A DNA stretch of 64,000 bases, taken from contig NZ_JACXJA010000022.1 in assembly GCF_014705615.1 (NCBI RefSeq), forward strand, positions 104,948 to 168,947. The letters run 5' to 3'. The DNA comes from Paenibacillus oceani. GTDB lineage: Bacteria > Bacillota > Bacilli > Paenibacillales > NBRC-103111. Below the pieces are notes generated by a model that was not told the origin of the DNA, searched no databases, and was given only the letters and a program-made list of their open reading frames with translations. Positions within the stretch are counted from its first letter, which is position 1. The number at the start of each line of letters is the position of its first letter. Below, one piece after another: positions 61,541-64,000 of this stretch. Position numbers and translations under genes: made by a program.

Positions 61541-62458
61541 ATGAACAACAACAATATGATATGCGATCTGGAAACGGGAGTATGCGGCGATCCCGGCGAA
61601 GACGCTGTGGAGACAATCGATTTGAACGAGCCGCAGCGCCAGGTTCAGCTCTATTATGTAACCGATCCGATCTGTTCGCACTGCTGGGCGCTGGAGCCGG
61701 TACTGCGGAGGTTTGAGACGCAGTACGGGCACTACGTCCAGTTCCGCACGGTGATGGGGGGACTGCTCGCAAGCTGGAACGGCTTCGCCGACGCCGGCAA
61801 CGGAATCAGCCGTCCTGCCGATGTGGCGGGGCATTGGAGGGAGGTCGGCGAGCATTCGCGTATGCCGATCGACGGTTCCTTATGGCTCGATAACCCCGTG
61901 TTGTCGTCGTATCCGCCGTCCCGCGTCTATAAGGTGATTCAGCAAAAAGACGAGAAGCTCGCCTCCGTATTTCTGCGCAAAGCCCGGGAGGCCGTCTTTG
62001 TATGGAATCGGAATATCGGGCAGGATCAGGTGTTAACGGATATCGTCAATGTTATGGGACTGGACGGCGCCGCGATCGTAGAGGAAGCAGGCAGCCCCGA
62101 GACGCAGGCGATGCTGGAGGCGGATTTTGCGTTATCCCGGTCTTTGGGCGTTCGCGGATTTCCGACGATCGTACTCGTGAACGAAGAGCGGAAGGGAGTC
62201 AAGATCGTCGGGGCAAGGCCGCTTGACACTTACGTTGCGGGACTGAAGCAGGCGCTGCAGACCGAATCCTTGCAAGCGAAGCCGGTTCCTGAACTGGACG
62301 AGCTGCTGCAGAAGGAAGGACGCCTGTTTTCCAAAGAAATCGAGGTTCTGTACGATCTGGAGCAGCAGGAGGTCGGTTCCTATATCGAACAAAAGCTGCT
62401 GGCGGGAAGCAGCACCGTGAAAGAAATGTTAGGTGAAGTCTACTTGGAGCGAACATAA
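61541..62458 (+). CDS. DsbA family thioredoxin-fold protein (SpxH/FrnE-like)
   Basis: 305 residues, no signal peptide. The thioredoxin-like active site is TDPICSHCWALEP (Cys 45, Cys 48), with the cis-Pro in GVRGFPTIVLV near residue 210 and a helical insertion between. N-terminal Cys residues (ICDLETGVCGD) may form a further redox or metal site. A cytosolic dithiol-disulfide oxidoreductase, or an adaptor related to SpxH that delivers Spx to ClpXP, fits; sequence alone does not decide. AAAGGGGAG precedes ATG 61541. Coupled to an HxlR regulator with an N-terminal Cys, hinting at redox control. Confidence 0.88.
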   Translation: MNNNNMICDLETGVCGDPGEDAVETIDLNEPQRQVQLYYVTDPICSHCWALEPVLRRFETQYGHYVQFRTVMGGLLASWNGFADAGNGISRPADVAGHWREVGEHSRMPIDGSLWLDNPVLSSYPPSRVYKVIQQKDEKLASVFLRKAREAVFVWNRNIGQDQVLTDIVNVMGLDGAAIVEEAGSPETQAMLEADFALSRSLGVRGFPTIVLVNEERKGVKIVGARPLDTYVAGLKQALQTESLQAKPVPELDELLQKEGRLFSKEIEVLYDLEQQEVGSYIEQKLLAGSSTVKEMLGEVYLERT

Positions 62459-62485
62459 AGCTAGGTATGGAATAGAAGCCGAGGG

Positions 62486-62523
62486 CGCCCTGCTTACTGC
62501 AACTGGAGTAAGGGGGCTTTTTG
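62486..62523 (+). terminator. Intrinsic terminator after the DsbA-like gene
   Basis: GCCC-CTTACT ... AGTAAG-GGGGC followed by TTTTT, about 28 bp after the stop. Confidence 0.8.
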
Positions 62524-62668
62524 GCGTTTATTTGGCTAACCCAATTTCCGTCTGTTGTAAAAAAAGTCATGCATAAGGATGCTTTCGTTTGACTAACGGA
62601 TGGCGGTTCTTTATATTTTAGAAAGTTGAATATATAACTCTTCAAATAAAAAGGGGGCCGTTCAAACC

Positions 62669-63085
62669 GTGGAGGATCGTCCGGAGTATATCGATATTCA
62701 GGCCGTTATGTCGGAGATGCGGCAGGTGCAGCAAAAATCGAGAACGTTTGTGGAGCTGTTGACGCGTAACGACGTGTTGTCGCAAAATCATATCACGCTG
62801 CTGATGGATTTGAAATTGACCGGGAGCATGCGGATTACCGATATTTCCGAGCGCTTCTTCATTACGGCCGGCGCGGTGACCTCGATGTGCGACAAGCTGG
62901 AGGATCAGGGGCTTGTATGCCGGATTCGGACGAAGGAAGACCGTCGGGTGGTGATGGTCGCCTTAACCGAGGCCGGGGAAGAGAAGGTGAGTGAAATTTT
63001 CAAGCGAATCCCGCCGCAGAAGCTGCGCACGATCGCGGACGTGTTCAAGCAAGTCAACGAGCTGATGGACCGGATTGTCGAATGA
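62669..63085 (+). CDS. MarR family transcriptional regulator
   Basis: 138 residues. The winged helix-turn-helix has TDISERFFITAGAVTSMCDK (recognition helix) and the wing RIRTKEDRRVVMVALTEAGE, flanked by N- and C-terminal dimerisation helices. The start GTG 62669 follows GGGGGCC at a longish distance. It is alone on its transcript, with a hairpin terminator following. Ligand and targets are unknown. Confidence 0.92.
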   Translation: MEDRPEYIDIQAVMSEMRQVQQKSRTFVELLTRNDVLSQNHITLLMDLKLTGSMRITDISERFFITAGAVTSMCDKLEDQGLVCRIRTKEDRRVVMVALTEAGEEKVSEIFKRIPPQKLRTIADVFKQVNELMDRIVE

Positions 63086-63140
63086 GAGGAGCGGCTGACT
63101 GCCTTCGGCAAGGCCGCATATATAGCGCTTTGAAGCAAGA

Positions 63141-63186
63141 AAGGTACAACCGCTCCGAGACGGGAGGAGGCTGCACCCTTTTTTGT
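63141..63186 (+). terminator. Terminator after the MarR gene
   Basis: AAGGTACAACCGCTCC and GGGAGGAGGCTGCACCC form an imperfect stem, followed by TTTTTT. Confidence 0.7.
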
Positions 63187-63209
63187 ATGCGCTCCTTTCA
63201 TGGGAGCAT

Positions 63210-63705
63210 CTATTTCACCATATGGCGGACGACTCGAAGCCGAATCGCACTATCAGGCACCGTTACAGGCGAATCCCCGGGGTTGAGCAAGGTGACGCGA
63301 ACCAAGCCGGCACTGTTTGCGCAAGCTCGAAAGAAGCGGAACGATATCGGCAAGCGGCATCGCTTCGATCTACCAGCCGTATTCCACTCCCTCGACCGTA
63401 AACGTTTGAGAGACGGCGGATCGGGCGGCTACGGCAGCGGAGGCGAACGTGACGGCAGTCAGGGGGGCATGGCCTTCGACGCTGTAATCGATCACCTGCA
63501 GCAGTCCGGGGGAAACGGCCCCGTCCTTGTAAACCGGATTGCCAGCTCCCAGGCAGGGGGAACGAAAGAGAACCGGTCCGCTCAAGGGGGCGGTGTTATA
63601 AACGTAAATGTGCGCCGAGCTGCCGCCGCTCAGCGTATCGCTTTCCAACTGCCAGCTTCCGGCCGCTTGCAGGCGGTAGCCGGCGCCTTCTCCAGGATTT
63701 TCAAG
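63210..63705 (-). pseudogene. Decayed gene of unknown function, truncated by the IS110 remnant
   Basis: On the reverse strand a frame without a start runs in from the IS110 junction (about 63705): YRLQAAGSWQLESDTLSGGS, then SSAHIYVYNTAPLSGPVLFR and a beta-rich stretch to VEGVEYGW, where TAG interrupts it at 63370. The same frame continues after the stop as IEAMPLADIVPLLSSLRKQ. A second frame then resumes coding-like text, LVRVTLLNPGDSPVTVPDSA, to a TAG at 63210. A missing start, an internal stop and a frameshift mark a dead gene. Family not recognised; it reads like a secreted or structural beta protein. Confidence 0.6.
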
Positions 63706-64000
63706 ACTTCCGCCATGATCGTTTCTTCTTGGCTGCAGAACAAATCGTATTGTTCTAGCAGCGCGGAGAGTTCAATTCTGGCTGCTGCGAGTCCTTCTGT
63801 AAGCCCGATCGAGGCCATTGCAGTCGCGCAGAGCCGCTCTGCCCTCTTGATGCCTACACCGCGTTTGATTTCCGTCTTCCAGTGTGTGAGAACGCCTTTG
63901 GCGCCTGTAAAGACGATCTCCTCAGGAGTCGGAAATGCGCGCATGCTCATCAGCGAGGCTTTGCCTTCCCAGTCCTTGAATACCTGTGGATATTCGGGGA
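63630..64000 (-). mobile_element. IS110-family transposase remnant (partial, runs off the right edge)
   Basis: The frame is open from the right edge: EYPQVFKDWEGKASLMSMRA, FPTPEEIVFTGAKGVLTHWK, then VGIKRAERLCATAMASIGLT and a helix ending AEVLKILEKA. This is the linker between the DEDD catalytic part and the transposase-20 part of IS110 transposases. The frame then stops (TGA at 63630) after unrelated text, and the usual IPGIG-containing C-terminal domain is absent, so the element is truncated at about 63690-63705 and probably inactive. Confidence 0.8.

Overview
The window reads as chromosome from a low-GC-lineage, spore-forming Gram-positive with moderately high GC, most likely Paenibacillus or a close relative. 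Support: strong AGGAGG-type ribosome binding sites, an alpha/beta small acid-soluble spore protein, YtaF, DUF421 and WYL-regulator families, and the gene order citZ-icd-mdh ... phoR/phoP ... polA-mutM-ytaF-coaE-nrdR, which matches the Bacillus subtilis order around citZ and polA. No rRNA, tRNA, CRISPR array or intact prophage was recognised.

Layout. 0-5 kb: a sensor-type AraC regulator cut by the left edge, divergent from an orphan sugar-type binding lipoprotein, then a zinc-ribbon protein and a WYL regulator. 5-10 kb: thioesterase, FxsA, polyphosphate kinase (ppk1) and a convergent Ppx/GppA phosphatase. 10-14 kb: TCA genes citZ, icd and mdh, with repeat-rich gaps. 15-21 kb: an accessory block with an AraC regulator, a Tat-exported beta-helix protein, a second orphan binding lipoprotein, an amidohydrolase, a small Rieske protein and a small membrane protein. 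21-26 kb: YfbR, GDPD, a polysaccharide deacetylase and class I fumarase. 26-29 kb: PhoR-type kinase and PhoP-type regulator, in the reverse of the usual order. 29-39 kb: ferritin-like protein, DUF421, coiled-coil protein, a WYL regulator divergent from an SDR enzyme, an MHYT-PAS kinase and a chemotaxis receptor. 39-46 kb: pstS-pstC-pstA-pstB-phoU followed by an EAL-CBS-GGDEF protein. 47-54.6 kb: polA, mutM, ytaF, coaE, lytic transglycosylase, SASP and nrdR. 55-64 kb: a frameshifted chemotaxis receptor, a Zur-box-linked CobW/COG0523 metallochaperone, a secreted five-repeat Ig-like protein, HxlR, DsbA-like and MarR genes, and decayed genes next to an IS110 remnant cut by the right edge.

The clearest theme is phosphate. 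The PhoR/PhoP pair, the Pst transporter, PhoU, Ppk and Ppx all lie in one 40-kb stretch. TT(A/T)ACA-like half-sites spaced 11 bp apart (Pho boxes) occur upstream of ppk, phoR and pstS. The conserved backbone is interrupted by two accessory blocks, between mdh and phoR and between phoP and polA. The least explained items are the binding-protein/amidohydrolase/Rieske cluster (17.9-20.9 kb), the 44-bp hairpin-forming tandem repeats that run into the nrdR ribosome binding site (53.96-54.13 kb), and an interspersed inverted-repeat element placed just before the ribosome binding sites of both citZ and polA.
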